Notes: generated by a model not told the origin, from the sequence alone. DNA of 64,000 bases from Solea solea (GCF_958295425.1 NC_081153.1:3808888-3872887), one strand, 5' to 3'; positions 37,460 through 50,112 are shown, numbered from the stretch's first letter. A program made the numbers and translations.

Positions 37460-38638
37460 TAGAGAGAACTTGTATAAAAACACACTAGTTGTTGTTCCCA
37501 AGAGCACTGCATACAGTACACTGTACCAACTAACATTTCAGTCCCAACTAAGCCCTTGTTTTCGGGCAAAACATCACATGGTCGGTCATAAAAAAGCTTA
37601 TTGAGAGCAACAACTGGTTGAGATGTTCTGCTTTTCATCATTTTGCCAATCCTGCCCAAGTTTGAAACACTAAACACTTAATAGTCCTTAGAAAGACAAA
37701 CCTTTAAATCCCTTTCTTGACGAGTGAGGTTCAGTAGAGTGACATTAATCTCCTCTATCCTACTTATATTCACTCTATAGTATCTGTTGCTACAAGTCAA
37801 CCATCTGCGTTACACCACTATGAGGACTTTGTGACTCACCTTAGGGGACAGATATTGGCGCGGCACATCAAGAGGGGGCGATAATTAACGCAGCGCACCA
37901 TGTTGTTAGCAGATTCCTGGCCTTTTCCCCCAGAGCTCTGCAAAAACTGTCAAGTTACCAAAGCTGCATCCGAGGGTTGCACATGCATACACCTATTCAG
38001 TGATTGTATTTGAAGGTAAATATGGAGACATTCCTGTGGGCTCAGGCTTTACCAGAGGGACAGATTAAAAACAGAGGCAGCCTGCATGTGTGTGTGTGTG
38101 TGTGCAGAGAGAGAAAGACAGATGCTTGTAGTAGAAGAAAGATAGAGACAGAAGGAAGACGAGTGGGTGATTGAGACAAAAGTAGATGTGGGGAGAGTTG
38201 AGTGTGTCCTGTCTGATAAACAGGAACATGGCTCATCATTACAGGAAACACCAGGAGACCACTGTAGCCCATCTGCCAGCTAATACATACTAATACTCTC
38301 ACTGCACTGTACAGCCACCATCAAAGGCAGAGGACGCGGACATGGCGTGTGCGTGCGCTGCAGCACAGTTGTTGAAGCACAGGAGAGGGATAAATCAAAG
38401 TGGGCTTTTTTCAAAGATAGACCACGTGTGAATCATAATTATAGATGTTGATGTGCCAGCAAACAGTAAATCCATGTAAATTCACAGCTGGACTGAACGT
38501 TGAGGCAGTGCCTGTGGGTGTCTGTCTCTCCCGCCTGCATCGGTCTGTCAAATCAGCAGCTGAATGTCCTGGTGACAGTAATATAAAACGGCTTTCAAAT
38601 AGGTTTGGATTGTATGTAAAGGAATCTAAGGGTTTATG
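37460..38638. other. Non-coding stretch, no gene seen
   Basis: A short GT run at about 38085-38103 and otherwise unremarkable sequence. Confidence 0.6.
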
Positions 38639-38640
38639 AT

Positions 38641-38641
38641 A

Positions 38642-38691
<50 letters not shown>

Positions 38692-38710
38692 TTATATATA
38701 TATATACATA
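38641..38710. repeat. (TA)n microsatellite
   Basis: Alternating TA with a few CATA/GTAT interruptions. It is self-complementary and so may form a cruciform. Confidence 0.97.
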
Positions 38711-38783
38711 GATCAAATTTTGGCTGAATTGCTGATACACTTTCATCTTTTCCTCATTAAAGATATAATATGTAACATTTATG

Positions 38784-39243
38784 CAAAGTTGGAAAGTCAT
38801 CAGTTCTATTTACTCGTATTAATGTAACTGAGTAGGTTTTCTAAGTATGTGTACTTAAATTTGTAATTTTACTTTGACTTAAGTATGTTTTTTGGAAGTA
38901 CTTTTACTTTGCTACATTTTAAATCACATCCGTTACTGAGTAAATTAAGGTCCCTGAGTGAGTTTGTGACCTTTGACCCGTTTTCACATGATGTGTTTAC
39001 ATATTTTATTTTGTCAGCACTTTAATTTGTAAAGGTTTGCCTTTAATATAAAATAATGTGAGATTTGTTTCCCGTTTTGTTTCCTTTTAGCACGACACAA
39101 GAAAGAACCTTGTTAAAAAAGTAACTAAGTAACTTTTACTCTGAGTACATTTTAAACAAGCTAGTTCTTGAGTACAGTGTTAGACCGGTACTTTTACTTG
39201 TACTAACATATTCGTGTACTTCACAGTACTTTTCCCACCTCTG
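38784..39243 (-). mobile_element. hAT non-autonomous element with perfect 8-bp target-site duplication
   Basis: It starts CAAAGTTGG and ends CCCACCTCTG, inverted ends of hAT type. It is flanked by the identical 8-mer CATTTATG at 38776-38783 and 39244-39251. The interior is related, in opposite orientation, to the nested element at 23510-24011. At 460 bp it encodes no transposase. Confidence 0.85.
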
Positions 39244-39614
39244 CATTTATGCATCAACATATCTAAAAATAACAAAACTCATGTAACTTCTTTTTACAGT
39301 TTTGTATCAACATTAGCTCTTTAAATATAATAATCTGTATATAATCTGTATTTCTATTCAAGGTAGCAGATCATTTTATATTGCTTGCGTGATTGCGACG
39401 CATTACTTGTTATCAGCTTTCCAGAACTTTGACAACATGTAGGAGTGGTTTGTTTTTGCTGCACATTCTGCCACCAAAGCTTTTTTCCACACTGCTTCAC
39501 AATGTCATCAAACCACTGTATGTCTTGTCAGAAAGAATTGTTTGGATTCATACCCCTATAGCTGCAGAAATTGCATATTTTGTGCCTAACCAAAAACATA
39601 CAGTAAGTGTACAG

Positions 39615-39700
39615 GCCGCGGCGTCATGGTACAGTGCTGTTAACTGACAGGACGATTTCAAACAGGTTTGAATCCCCTGGTGGGCAGTTTTGTCGCCCAC
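39615..39700 (+). mobile_element. Possible tRNA-derived SINE head
   Basis: A B-box (GGTTTGAATCC, 39665-39675) lies about 36 bp after an A-box-like TGGTACAGTGC. The tRNA acceptor stem is absent, so a SINE is more likely than a gene. Confidence 0.45.
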
Positions 39701-40343
39701 TCAGGCATGCTATTACATTTGATTTGTGTAATTTTAGTTGCATGTGTGTGAGGTCTGAGTGGTGTAAACAGTAAATGTCCCCGGTGTCTTGAGGTATCAC
39801 ACTGAAGCGCAGCCACGCATACAAGCCTAAAAGGCTCTTTCTGAATCAGTGGCCAGGACAAGCGTGACCTTTTCAACACACATTAAAACAGGGTCACCTC
39901 ACTGAGATGCAGGTTTGTGGGAGAGCGACATGAAGACGGGAGGAAGACGCAGATGGGAGACAGTGAACTCTTCACTTTACCTTGTGAAAAATGTGCCCTT
40001 TCCCTGGCACTGTATTCCCCGTGTGCATCTGTCCATATGCGTTCCTTAGCTGTGCAGAAAACACGTATACTGTATGTGGTCATGTAGTCAAATGTGCCGG
40101 GATGATTTGTTGGGAGAGGTTTCAAAGTCACTCTCCATGAGGGTTAATCAGAGCAGAAAAGACGGCGGTAAGAGCGGTGTTTTACATGTCGAGCAGGCTG
40201 TAGCTTCGATCTGTGGCCGTCCACGTTGTCATTTTTCATAACAACTTTGTGCGTTCCCTTATAGGCCTAAATAAAACGCACGCATGGGTGCACTTCCCCT
40301 ACCTCAGCAACAATCTGCACGAAAACCGTCTCCACATATCAAA

Positions 40344-40348
<5 letters not shown>

Positions 40349-40384
<36 letters not shown>
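40349..40384. repeat. (GT)n microsatellite
   Basis: About 18 GT units. Confidence 0.96.
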
Positions 40385-40388
<4 letters not shown>

Positions 40389-40884
40389 ACGCTTCTTATG
40401 TGTGTGTCCATGTGTGCAGGAGTGCATGTGTGTCTCAGTGCATCAGACCAGTGAGGAGAAGAATAACCCAATTATAGAGACAGTCTGCCTCACAGACATA
40501 CAGTATGTACACGGGTAGAGAGAGAGACAGGCGTGCGTGTGTGTGTGTGTGTAGGAGACAAAGACGAGCACAGAGTGAGGGAGAGTGATTTTTGATGAAA
40601 AGAACACAGCAGAGGGAGGGAGGGGGGGGGGGGACATTGCAAGGCTCCAATGAACAAATGCAGAATGAAGTGAACAAAGGTGAGCTGGTAAATACACAAC
40701 CATCTCTGAAAAATTCTAATAAGCGGGAAGAAGTCAAATATTGAAATACTAGGATGTATTTAAATGAGTAAATCCTCAGGGTGGAGCTGCACCATGCAAC
40801 GTACAAAGTACCTTTCCCTTTGCAGTTTTTTTTTAAGGGGAGGGAGGGGAATACGGCCCTCAACCTGACAATTTGGAGGATGTG

Positions 40885-40897
40885 GTTGCATAGCAAC
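40885..40897. promoter_or_regulatory. RFX-type X-box palindrome
   Basis: GTTGCATAGCAAC is an inverted repeat of the GTTGC half-site, the binding form of RFX factors. No gene starts nearby, so any role would be as a distal element. Confidence 0.45.
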
Positions 40898-40904
40898 AGA
40901 CAGT

Positions 40905-42810
40905 AGCCGACTACCTAAAAAGCAAAAAAAAAAAAAAAAGCAAGGCTATTTGGCTTGTTAAATATTCTCTGCCTGCCAGAACAGCTTTCACAGCCAAATG
41001 TGTTTCCATGGAATCAGATTCACAAATGCAGGTTTACAAAACACATAAGGTAGATGCTCTTTTTACCCCCCCCAAACTGTGACTTTATTACATTTCTTTT
41101 ATCTGTAGAAAATCAAACATGGACAAAGACGCAGGCACATCATTTATTTATCTGTAGGAGATAGCCCCCATGTTGCACGTGATATAATATTCAATATGAC
41201 AAAAAAGATGAGTTGTCATCATTAAATCACATACTTCACTGTCCAACATGAAAAGCACATAATATTGCCTTCTCACTTTATCTAATAAACCCGCACACAA
41301 TGGGGAATTAGCATTTGAAAAGGCATTTGTGTGCGTGTGCGCCACAACATGCGTCGGGGATCAGAATCACGGCGTTTTGTCATATTACAGATAAACACAA
41401 AGCAATTTCCCCTTGAATTTATTAACATTTCAGACATGGATCCCTCCGTGTTTGGTCACTCAGGGATGCGCGTGTCCTGCAGGTCGTGAGATTTCAATAA
41501 AGCAATAAGCTGCGAGGAGTTGTTTGCCCGCCTGTAAAGTCAGCCGCAGATTAAAAGAAGACGCGAGGATGTTCCACCCAAAGGACAAACAAGAACACAC
41601 AGCAGCTGTAGTACACTACCTGCCACTGAATTATACATCAAAACACTCATTTTTACTTATAGTCTCATTTGTGTTGAATCCACACTCGCCCTGAAAATCA
41701 AAGCCCCCCCCCCCCTCCATGTCTCCTCAAGCTTTTGCCAACTTTGCAGCCTCTCCTCTATCTGCAGCCGCGGTTATTAAGGTTTTTCGTTTGCACATGA
41801 ATAGGGCGCCGTTGCTCGGGGACATATTGTAAGTGACTGCTGTTGATCTTGCCACCAGTGTTTCTCACAAAGCTGTGAATAATAGATAGGGAAGCTGACC
41901 AGAGATAATATGTAGCCTCATTGAGGACGTAGCTCCTAGCGCATGCTACGTCTGAGAGAATTCTGATATTTTCTGCCTCTTTCTTTCTTACTTTTGCAAA
42001 AGCCGCAGAATGTTCCTCTTTCTGTTGGCTCTCATGCATTTATTAATAACAGAGTTCCTTTCAAAACATCTCCTCTGGATAAGATGGATAACACATTCCT
42101 TTTATCATACGCTCACCCTCTCACACACACGCACACATACGCACACATATGCACATGCGTCGTATATATCGCGCTGACAGTGATGAGCTGTGAAATCGGA
42201 TGGGAGGGCTGGAGTGCGGTTTTGTAGCCTTTCAACACATAAATTTGGGTCACGGAATAGATTATTACCCCACACATGTCACCCTGACACTGATAGATAC
42301 ACGCAATCCCACACCGCTCATAAATTACACATGCTCCATGAAAATTAATGCACTGTTTAAACTGGTAAATGATCACTCTGTAGCATGGTATGCACTGTAC
42401 ATACAGCTTTGTTTCTCTTCCTACCGTATGATTATTCATCATTGACTAATATAGAACTTGCATATTGTATATTCATGTAATAATTACACACAGAACTTCC
42501 CCTCTGACTAACATTAATATAACATAATAGTAATGTTATGTGTGTTAAATGAAAGGGCAGCTCATTTTTGTGTATTTTCATCATTGTCAGTACTTGAGCT
42601 TAATTGAAAGTGCCCTGGGCTACTTCAGCGGGTGTGCGCTTCTGGATCGCAGAGGCCGTATCAAAAGGATCCTATAGAAAAATAAAGACAGTGCCGTTGC
42701 CTAATGGAAGCGTTCAGTGTTTGATGTCAATGACAGCTTTTAGGGACGCGGTGCAGGCTTCTCTCTCCCCTCCACTCACACATAATCAACATGAGTCTTG
42801 TATATGAGTG
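40905..42810. other. Non-coding stretch, no gene seen
   Basis: A-run at about 40926-40939 and C-run at about 41705-41716. AT-rich blocks near 41380-41530 and 42290-42460 could be conserved elements but show nothing definite. Confidence 0.55.
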
Positions 42811-43049
42811 TGACTTTGTGTGTGTGTGTGTGTGTGTGATGTTTCTGAAGGTGCAAACACATGGAATACCAGTTCAGCTGCCCTCGGAAGCCAAAGCATG
42901 GAAGAACAAGTACTTTCCTGAGGTTGTGGCGCTGCTTCCTAACAAGGTCCCACATTTAAATGAAAAGATTTACATCGTTGGTGTTTCAGAATTTATAAAT
43001 TCATTTCAAAGTCAGACAACTGTACCTTGGTGAGGACAGAGAACCATTG

Positions 43050-43800
43050 CAATCGTTGTTAAAATAAAGCAGAATCTAAAAGTGCTCACATTCTGTACTT
43101 AAGTAGAAGTGCAGGTGCCATATAACTCCTTATATGGACGTCCTGGGCGTGTGTGTTTATAGGTCACATATTCAGGCTTTACACAATGTGATGGCTTATT
43201 TGTTGTTGTTTTGTCAAAGTTATGATTCATTTTATATCTCATTTTTAGTTGTGATATAAAGTAGCAATAATTGTGCAGAAGTCACAAAATTAGACCATTT
43301 TTCTTTTCGTTTTTGTTCATAAAATCATCCAAATTTCACAAATTCAATCCTGATTTTTAACATTTTGAGTACTGCTGTGTTTGTAGAGTTGTTTTTTTTC
43401 ATCAGATGGTCTATAGGTTGTGCTGAAAAAAAAAAGAGGATATAAGACACTCTATATTGCACATTCTTATAGCCTCTGTATATACTGTATGTTTTAACAT
43501 AGTGTTCTAAGGGTTAATAACTTGGCAAAATGAAAACAATTCTCGACGCACAATAAAGTATATTTCTCTTGTGTTTTTAGCAAACTGCACCGTGCTGGTA
43601 TAGAGAAAGTGACCAGAGGAGGTCTCCTGCTCTTCTTTCCCTCTCTATTTCACGTCTTTTATGTTACGTCATCATCAGCAGAGTAGAAAGTGCAGAAATA
43701 TGTCTTCAAATGTCGGGTGTAAAAGTACAAAAGTCGTCTGAAAAATAAGTACCAACACGGGAAAAAGCTTCTTAAGTACAATAACTTTTTGGTATTAGAT
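43050..43800. repeat. Possible diverged transposon remnant
   Basis: Edges carry TGTACTTAAGTAGAAGT at the left and CTTAAGTACAATAACTT at the right, words typical of the ACTTAAGTA-rich elements at 23.5 and 38.8 kb. Boundaries and family are unclear. Confidence 0.3.
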
Positions 43801-44640
43801 ATGAGACCGGGCTTCACCCTGTCATTCACCCCGACTCACCCTCTCTCCATACTTTCCATGTTGTGTGTGTCAGTTTATATTGAGAACTCATCTTTGGTGC
43901 CTTTCTGGTTTTGTTTCTAATGTAAGAAACAGGAAGTTCAGGCAAACTAATTGTGATTTCTTCAGGATGAACAGTAACGGCAGTTTACTTGTGATACATG
44001 GAGCTCAGCTCGGCCATGGAGAGATCATTGGCTGTCACAGATCACTGAAAAAACCCCATTGATCTGGATGTTGATGTGTTAATGAGCAGCAAAGTCTGTG
44101 TCAGTGAGACAAAAATGGGACCTCTACCCTCATAGCTCCTGGGCTGTCAGACCCTTTTATTCAGGTTCTGCATTTCTTTGTGTTTTTGAGTCACAAATTC
44201 CTAAAGTGTTTTTTTGCTTTATGCTCTCCACCATCGTTGAATGTCACTTACTCGATGTACTATTTACACATTTTCCCCTGAGGAAGACAGAATATAAATC
44301 AGTTGACAAGTGAATCAGGCTTTCAGAGACATTTGCTCCATTTGTATATTTTACAGTGGGAAACATTTAATGAAGCAGTTTTTCTGTCTTAAAGGTTTCA
44401 TACAGTAATGAGTACAAACATCCGTTTCTTTTTAGATGAGTTGCGTTTGCGTGTTCATCCATACAAACACGCCAAACAACATATATCATGTGACAGTCCA
44501 GACACGCTGGGCATATGTGTGCAAGGGACTTGCAGACTTTATCCTTTGCAGCTTTATTAAGTTAACGGTGAATATAAGTACAAAGACTTATTTTATGAGA
44601 AAAACCAGGAGGTGAAACTGAAGAACAGAGCAGAGTGTTT
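43800..44640. other. Non-coding stretch, no gene seen
   Basis: No repeat boundary or exon-like frame could be recognised. Confidence 0.55.
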
Positions 44641-44647
44641 TCAAACG

Positions 44648-45352
44648 TCAGTTAAACGCGTTATTAACGGCGTTAACGCAAACCCATTTTTATCGCGAGA
44701 TTAACGTTCTTAAGCCAGAGCAAACGTTGTGGTATTTTTCACACGCTGTTGTAACAACTGGTAACGTTAGAAAAACTACAACACCATAAACAAAACAACA
44801 GACACTCGAGCTGGCCAGAGAGTGTTAGGCTAACGTTACATTTTGAGTGGATGGCGAGCGCTGTGTGCTTCTCCGTCTCCAACGCAGTCATTTCATTTCT
44901 CGACGCGCTCCCCACATGCAAGTCATGATGTCTGCAGTGTTACCAACCAAGCTGGCAGACCCCGAACCGCAGTAAGGAGACCACCGAAGACCGCTAGCTC
45001 CTTTAGCTCGGATTAGCTCGTTACGGCAACAACCCAATAAACCACGGGACTCTGTCTGCGTTGAAGAACGACACTTTATTCACAGTCTCTCTTATTATTG
45101 TGCGACTCTCACAATAAGAGGAAGAACTCAAAACATGCAGCGTGACAGAGATATTGTCTCAATAAAAAAAAAACCTCTGCACAAAGCAAGCAGATCCACT
45201 TTTCTGTGTTGATAAGAGCATTAAAATGATGAGGACAGAAAGAAATCAAGGGACATTTAGAATAGATAAAAATGCGCGATTAATCGCGAGTTAACGATGA
45301 CATTAATGCGATTAATCGCAATTAAATATTTGAGTCATTTGACAGCACTCGT
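44648..45352 (-). mobile_element. Partial DNA transposon rich in ATTAATCGC/GTTAACG words
   Basis: The right end reads TTTGACAGCACT, the inverse of an AGTGCTGTCAAA terminus that I know from fish hAT-type elements. Next to it are repeated GATTAATCGC and GTTAACG words, which recur at the left side (44655-44710). The left end is not clear and no transposase frame is present. Confidence 0.5.
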
Positions 45353-45354
45353 CA

Positions 45355-46100
45355 GAACACACATGTGGACAGAAATGACCCAAGTGTGTGTCTGATGTAC
45401 TCAGAACTGTCAGAACTGTGATCAGATCACCAGAGACAGATATCGATATCCAGTGTGAACAGGGTATGAGACGCAGGGTGAAAGGCCATCGACATCTCTC
45501 CTGTCAGTGATGCTCACTGGTTTTGTGAAAAACGCTCTAACATAATTCCTATAATTATTCACTGCGAGGTTTATTTCCTGTGTGGTTCCTGCTGCTTGGC
45601 TCTGAGGCGACGCAGAAAAGCAGCTTTGTTTTGTCGAAATGTGAAGGTGACAGACGGGAGGTCCGCCTCTCTCGCCCCCACAGATATCACCTCCTCTCTG
45701 TTTGGTGCACATCAAGGGGATTAGCCTCTTTTTTCTCAGGTAAAAAAAAGTCCTGTTCGAGATTTGCCTCTAAACATCATTTCTAAACATCTCAACATCA
45801 ATCGATCAGCTGGGGGAACAGATTTAAGCCACTATAGATTCACCTACACCTCCTACGAGACCTCGTCTTCATGGGTTTTAATTCCCGGGAAGAAAAGATG
45901 GAGGGAAGGTGAAAGGGAGGAAGGAGAATGGAGGGGAAGTAAAGATGACGGCTTCCTCCCACTGGGTTTGCCTCCAGCTGCTGCTGGTGGGGGGGTGAGA
46001 TGTGAAAGAACACAAGCAGTCTTTCTTTTGATTTCTATAATTTTTTTCTGTCGTTTCTCTCAGTCAAGTGTCCTTTCTTAAGACTTAATACCATATTTCT
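45355..46100. other. Non-coding stretch, no gene seen
   Basis: GGAGG/GAAGG purine-rich sequence near 45890-45945; nothing else supported. Confidence 0.55.
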
Positions 46101-46104
46101 ACTT

Positions 46105-46134
46105 CTTCCTTCCTTCCTTCCTTCCTTCCTTCCT
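46105..46134. repeat. (TTCC)n microsatellite
   Basis: About 7 TTCC units. Confidence 0.95.
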
Positions 46135-46305
46135 AATTCCTTCCCTTCTGCTGTCTGTAAACAAGGCTGCACAGCAGAAGTTAACAAACATCAGTGCTCT
46201 TCGTTATAGCGTCTAACCGTCACAACCATTAGAAGTGCAGAACCTGAAAAAGCCTTATCAGTGTTTTCCCTCATTCCTGCTGATATCAGCTGCTCCTCTC
46301 CTCCT

Positions 46306-46308
<3 letters not shown>

Positions 46309-46345
<37 letters not shown>
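46309..46345. repeat. (CA)n microsatellite
   Basis: About 18 CA units; a second tract of about 17 units follows at 46453-46487. Confidence 0.96.
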
Positions 46346-46346
<1 letters not shown>

Positions 46347-46452
46347 TGTTATCTCTGCTATCTGGTGTTGTTTAGCCAACTCAGAGCTAATCCACTGTGA
46401 ACCCAACTCCCTGGATTGTGCTCAGCAGTTTGCAAACAGATTTGGAGAACGT

Positions 46453-46488
<36 letters not shown>

Positions 46489-47054
46489 AGTGTGAGAGTT
46501 TGGCCCTGGAGCAGAAAACATCACGCTCCAGTAATGTGATGCTGAGGCAGAACTGTGGTACAGTAGCGTTGCATTAACATAAATGTGCATCTCAGCACAA
46601 GGAAAAAGGGGAAACATGAAGATAATATTAGTACAGTCTGCGTGTGATAGCTGTCTGATCTCTACTGAGCTGAACCCAGTGTCCTGACAACACACACACA
46701 CTCACACACACACAACACAACACATGCCTGTTAGAACCAGTCAGTCCGTCTTCTAAGATTAGGTCCATGACTGACTAACAAAGTTATGCCTGAAGTTTGG
46801 GCTTTTCCCTTTGGCTGCTGCTACAGTTATGGTGTCAGCACAAGTTCACTAAAAGCTCAGATTTGATGTTGTGAAGATTTCCCGGGGGCCAATGGTCCCT
46901 TCAGAACTTTTATTTTTAACAGTACAGATGCACTGTTTTATAATAATGTCATTTCCATTGTCACAATTCTCGTTTTTAAATGACAATGGAACCAAATTTA
47001 AGCCATACAAAAATGGCCTTTCTTTCACAACAAATGCATGTATCTGTCTGTCAC

Positions 47055-47115
47055 AGGTGGGTTTCGAACCCGAGACTCCGACTGAGGGCCATACAAAATC
47101 TGACCGAGGGCCATG
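47055..47115 (-). mobile_element. Possible SINE-type pol III B-box region
   Basis: The complement of 47060-47070 is GGTTCGAAACC, a perfect B-box. The T-stem and acceptor stem of a tRNA do not form, and an A-box is only weakly suggested, so it is probably part of a SINE. Confidence 0.35.
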
Positions 47116-48178
47116 ATTGGTCCACAAGCCGGACTTTTGGACTTGCCTGCTCCAGTGTGTAACATTACATTTAAACAAATGTGTGTGTTGTTAAACAAGT
47201 TGCTAATTTGATGCCAATTTAACTTATCACCCACACATGAGTCTCACACATGTGTTTCTCAGTATAACAGTTATTTATTTTTATTTTTTGTGTCTGTGGC
47301 GACATTCCCGCACTGCACACAGACTGAGCAGGCGAGGCTGAAGAAGCGCACGGCGCAAGTAAAGCGAGACTGCTTCTCAGAGCAGCACAACAGTATGTCT
47401 GAAAACAACTACATAAAAGTTTCAGATGTGGATTCTACCGCAAAAAAATTCAATTATACTTCAGTAGGACTGCACAGATCACAAATTCAGATTCCCCCAC
47501 ACGTCTCTGCGTCCTGTCGACACAGATGCACAGTGGACGTGAACGGTCCAGTGATGATCAAGTTTGTGAGCATAGACAGGTTTTTTCTCAGCTAAAAGCC
47601 TTGGATCAGCACACGCCACAGGGCTAAATCCACACCTGTGTGTAACTGTGCCAATTTGTGCGAGGAGTCTGTTTACCTTGCAGCTGAATGGTCACTTGCC
47701 AGCAAGTCTGCATAAACATGCCAATTCACTCTTTAAACGCATTAAAAATAGCCTGGCTCTAGAATAACCTCCCCGCCCCCGCTTCCTTAATGTTGTAATT
47801 CATTTCCTCGTATGAACTTGTTTCCACTTCTTATAAAAGCAGTTTTTCTTTTTCCTCCTTTTGGCAGTTTTTTAAGCGAGCGAGGACGAGAATGTGGAGG
47901 AAAGAGAGAGAGAGAGAGAGAAAATAATCTCTCTTTCATTTAAGTTCAGTTTTCAAGACTGTTGCTTTTTCTAAGAAGGAGCGAGTATTTTAAGAATCAG
48001 ACTTGACTTCATGACTCAAAAGGAATATGGATGTTTTTGCAGAGGGAGCAGCCCCCTTTTGAAATGACTTTCACTTCTAACGTTCCCTGGCATGCTCTCT
48101 GGTCTGTACACTAACTCTCTCCCTCTCTCCCTCTCTCCCTCTCTCTCAGGAGACCTGGTTAGATAAGAACGCCTGGGC

Positions 48179-48237
48179 TATAAAAGCAACGAGGAGCCTG
48201 GGGAGGAGAGACTGACACGCAGAAACATTCAGTAAGT
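48179..48237 (+). promoter_or_regulatory. Candidate TATA promoter with nearby splice donor
   Basis: TATAAAAG at 48179-48186 is preceded by an AGATAAG GATA site at about 48161-48167 and followed by a consensus donor GTAAGT at 48232-48237. This would give a first exon of about 20-30 nt. No protein product is recognised; a non-coding RNA or chance are the alternatives. Confidence 0.3.
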
Positions 48238-48365
48238 GTAAAGTACGGAGGCACAAAAACCAGAATGTGCTGTTCTGAAGCGATGAAAACACACACAAAG
48301 ATGTGGGTGACAAACACAGACAACCCATTTTCTTTTCTCTCGTCTGATCCTCGTCTGATTCCTGT

Positions 48366-48394
48366 CTCCTCCTCCTCCTCCTCCTCCTCCTCTC
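48366..48394. repeat. (CTC)n microsatellite
   Basis: About 9 CTC units. Confidence 0.95.
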
Positions 48395-48743
48395 TTCTTG
48401 AAAGTTTCTATTTGTGGACTCCCTGGAGGCCTCTGCTTGTCGTCGCTCTGCTTGTATTATCAGCGCGCGGTCAGTCTGGGCCGGCGTGAGCTGTTTTGGC
48501 TGCGCCGTCTCTCACACTCACATACTGTACGTTGTCATCAGAGAGGCGGTGAGTCCACCTGTTGTTGTCCGTGTGCCAGCAGTCTCTGCTGTTACTGTAC
48601 ACACGCGGCTCCACACCGTTGACTCAGTGTTGTGCAACAAACAGAGCTCGCTGCTCGCTGCTCTGCTTGCGTCTGCAGTGATCCAGTTAATGAGCGAGAA
48701 CTCATCCGCTCCGCAGCACTTTCTCAACCTCGCCCAAAAGCAG

Positions 48744-49087
48744 CAGGGCCAGCCCAAGCCTTTATGGGGCCCTAAGCAGGATTTGATACTGGGGACCCCT
48801 CCCACCACCTCACAGTAGCCGGTGCTTGACTATTTTTGATACAAATGTAACACTATACATTCATTTTAGTTGTGTTTTTTACACCAAACAGAGTGTAATT
48901 TGGACTCAGTTTGGTGACACTGAACTTAATTAAACAAATAAACCAGTTAAATGACCCGAAATGACCAAATCTTCATCTCCAAAATAGTTAGAATGTCTTT
49001 TTTCTCCACACGTTATTGGGCCCCCCCAGGTGATAGGGGGGGCCCCAAGCAGCTGCTCAGTCTGCTTAGGCCCTTGTGCCGGCTCTG
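48744..49087. mobile_element. hAT MITE (344 bp) with perfect 8-bp target-site duplication
   Basis: It begins CAGGGCCAGCCCAAGCC and ends with the inverse of CAGAGCCGGCACAAGGGCC, the CAGRGCC ends of hAT elements. The flanks are identical 8-mers, AAAAGCAG, at 48736-48743 and 49088-49095. A GGGGCCC word next to each end repeats the symmetry. It cannot encode a transposase. Confidence 0.9.
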
Positions 49088-49099
49088 AAAAGCAGAGTG

Positions 49100-49915
49100 A
49101 GAAACCTCTCATTTTAACAACCCCCTTTTTTTCAGTGCGTTGAAAAAGGTTAATTCTGACACACGGGAAACGCTCACATTCTGTGATATTTCTCTGTCAT
49201 TATTATGATTATTATCATTATCTGTGCTGAAGGTTTAGCATTTCCCTCAACAACTTTATGAGCTGATTAAGAAAAGGACGACAAGTGGACGGATTTCACA
49301 GCTCTTAATTGTTTTTCATGCTTCAGTTAGAGTGTGAGACGATGAGTTATTGCAAACAAAAAAGTTTCCATATGATAACTGCAAGTTTCTCCCAGTAGCT
49401 TTTTGTATAGCCTTCAACGAGGCAGATGCTCCTACAAATACAAAATACCTTTAATGCATAAAAGCAACATTATGTCACCACTTTGATGACCTTTAAACTT
49501 GCTGGTCCTGATTCTATCTTCTTCTATTCTTCTATGAATCACTTCTCACAGAGATCAACCAGAACAGTTAGCGCCTGGAAGCCTCTTCTTTGTGTTTTCA
49601 GTCAAACTCTGACCTGTTTACTGTCCTCTCACCTTACTAGCCCCAGTGTGGCTGTCGCCTGCGTCTGTCTTGACATTAAACAAATCACTTCCCGTGTGCG
49701 GCATGGGAAAGTCGTCAGGCGAGACGAAATCTAAACAGAGAGTCTGTCAATCAAGATTGTGCAGTGAATTCATTTGACCGTGTACACCTTCAGATGTTGG
49801 TGTCCACAGGTAAAAGATCTCAGATAGATGATGAAACAGGAAAAAAGGTCTGGAGATAAACTGTCAGGGATTATGTACACCTTATATCTTTATACATCAC
49901 AGTAAATAAAAACAC
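49100..49915. other. Non-coding stretch, no gene seen
   Basis: An ATTATTATGATTATTATC-like run near 49199-49220; no exon or repeat boundary. Confidence 0.55.
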
Positions 49916-49916
49916 A

Positions 49917-50112
49917 CACGCACTGGCTTCTATCACCTCAGAGGACATTGCAGTGATTTACATTAATTTACTCTCCTAATCCAATCCTAACCCTGAGCTC
50001 AGACTAACTTTAAAACATGTCTGCCCCTTAAAATGTAGTAATTTACATTTTGGGGACCTGATTTTTGTCCCCATAAAGTGAAGACGTAAACAGATTTAAG
50101 TCCCCACAACAT
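49917..50112 (+). repeat. Dispersed repeat, first of two tandemly placed copies
   Basis: It shares TCAGAGGACATTGCA, TTAAAACATG and the GTCCCCACAACATAAG / AATACCAGG end with the copy at 50147-50332. A (CA)n run follows each copy, so the pair may have arisen by recombination between CA tracts. Confidence 0.8.

Noticed and set aside
37860..37875. Further CTCF-like sites (AGAGGGGGCG here, CCAGGGGGCG at 1365, CAGGGGGCGAC at 29849)
   Set aside because: Each lacks the CCAC half of the core consensus.
47055..47115. tRNA gene on the minus strand
   Set aside because: Only a B-box is convincing; T-stem, anticodon stem and acceptor stem cannot be formed.
47290..47595. 101-codon frame without simple repeats
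   Set aside because: It looks less repetitive than others, but no family is recognised and no splice or promoter context supports it.
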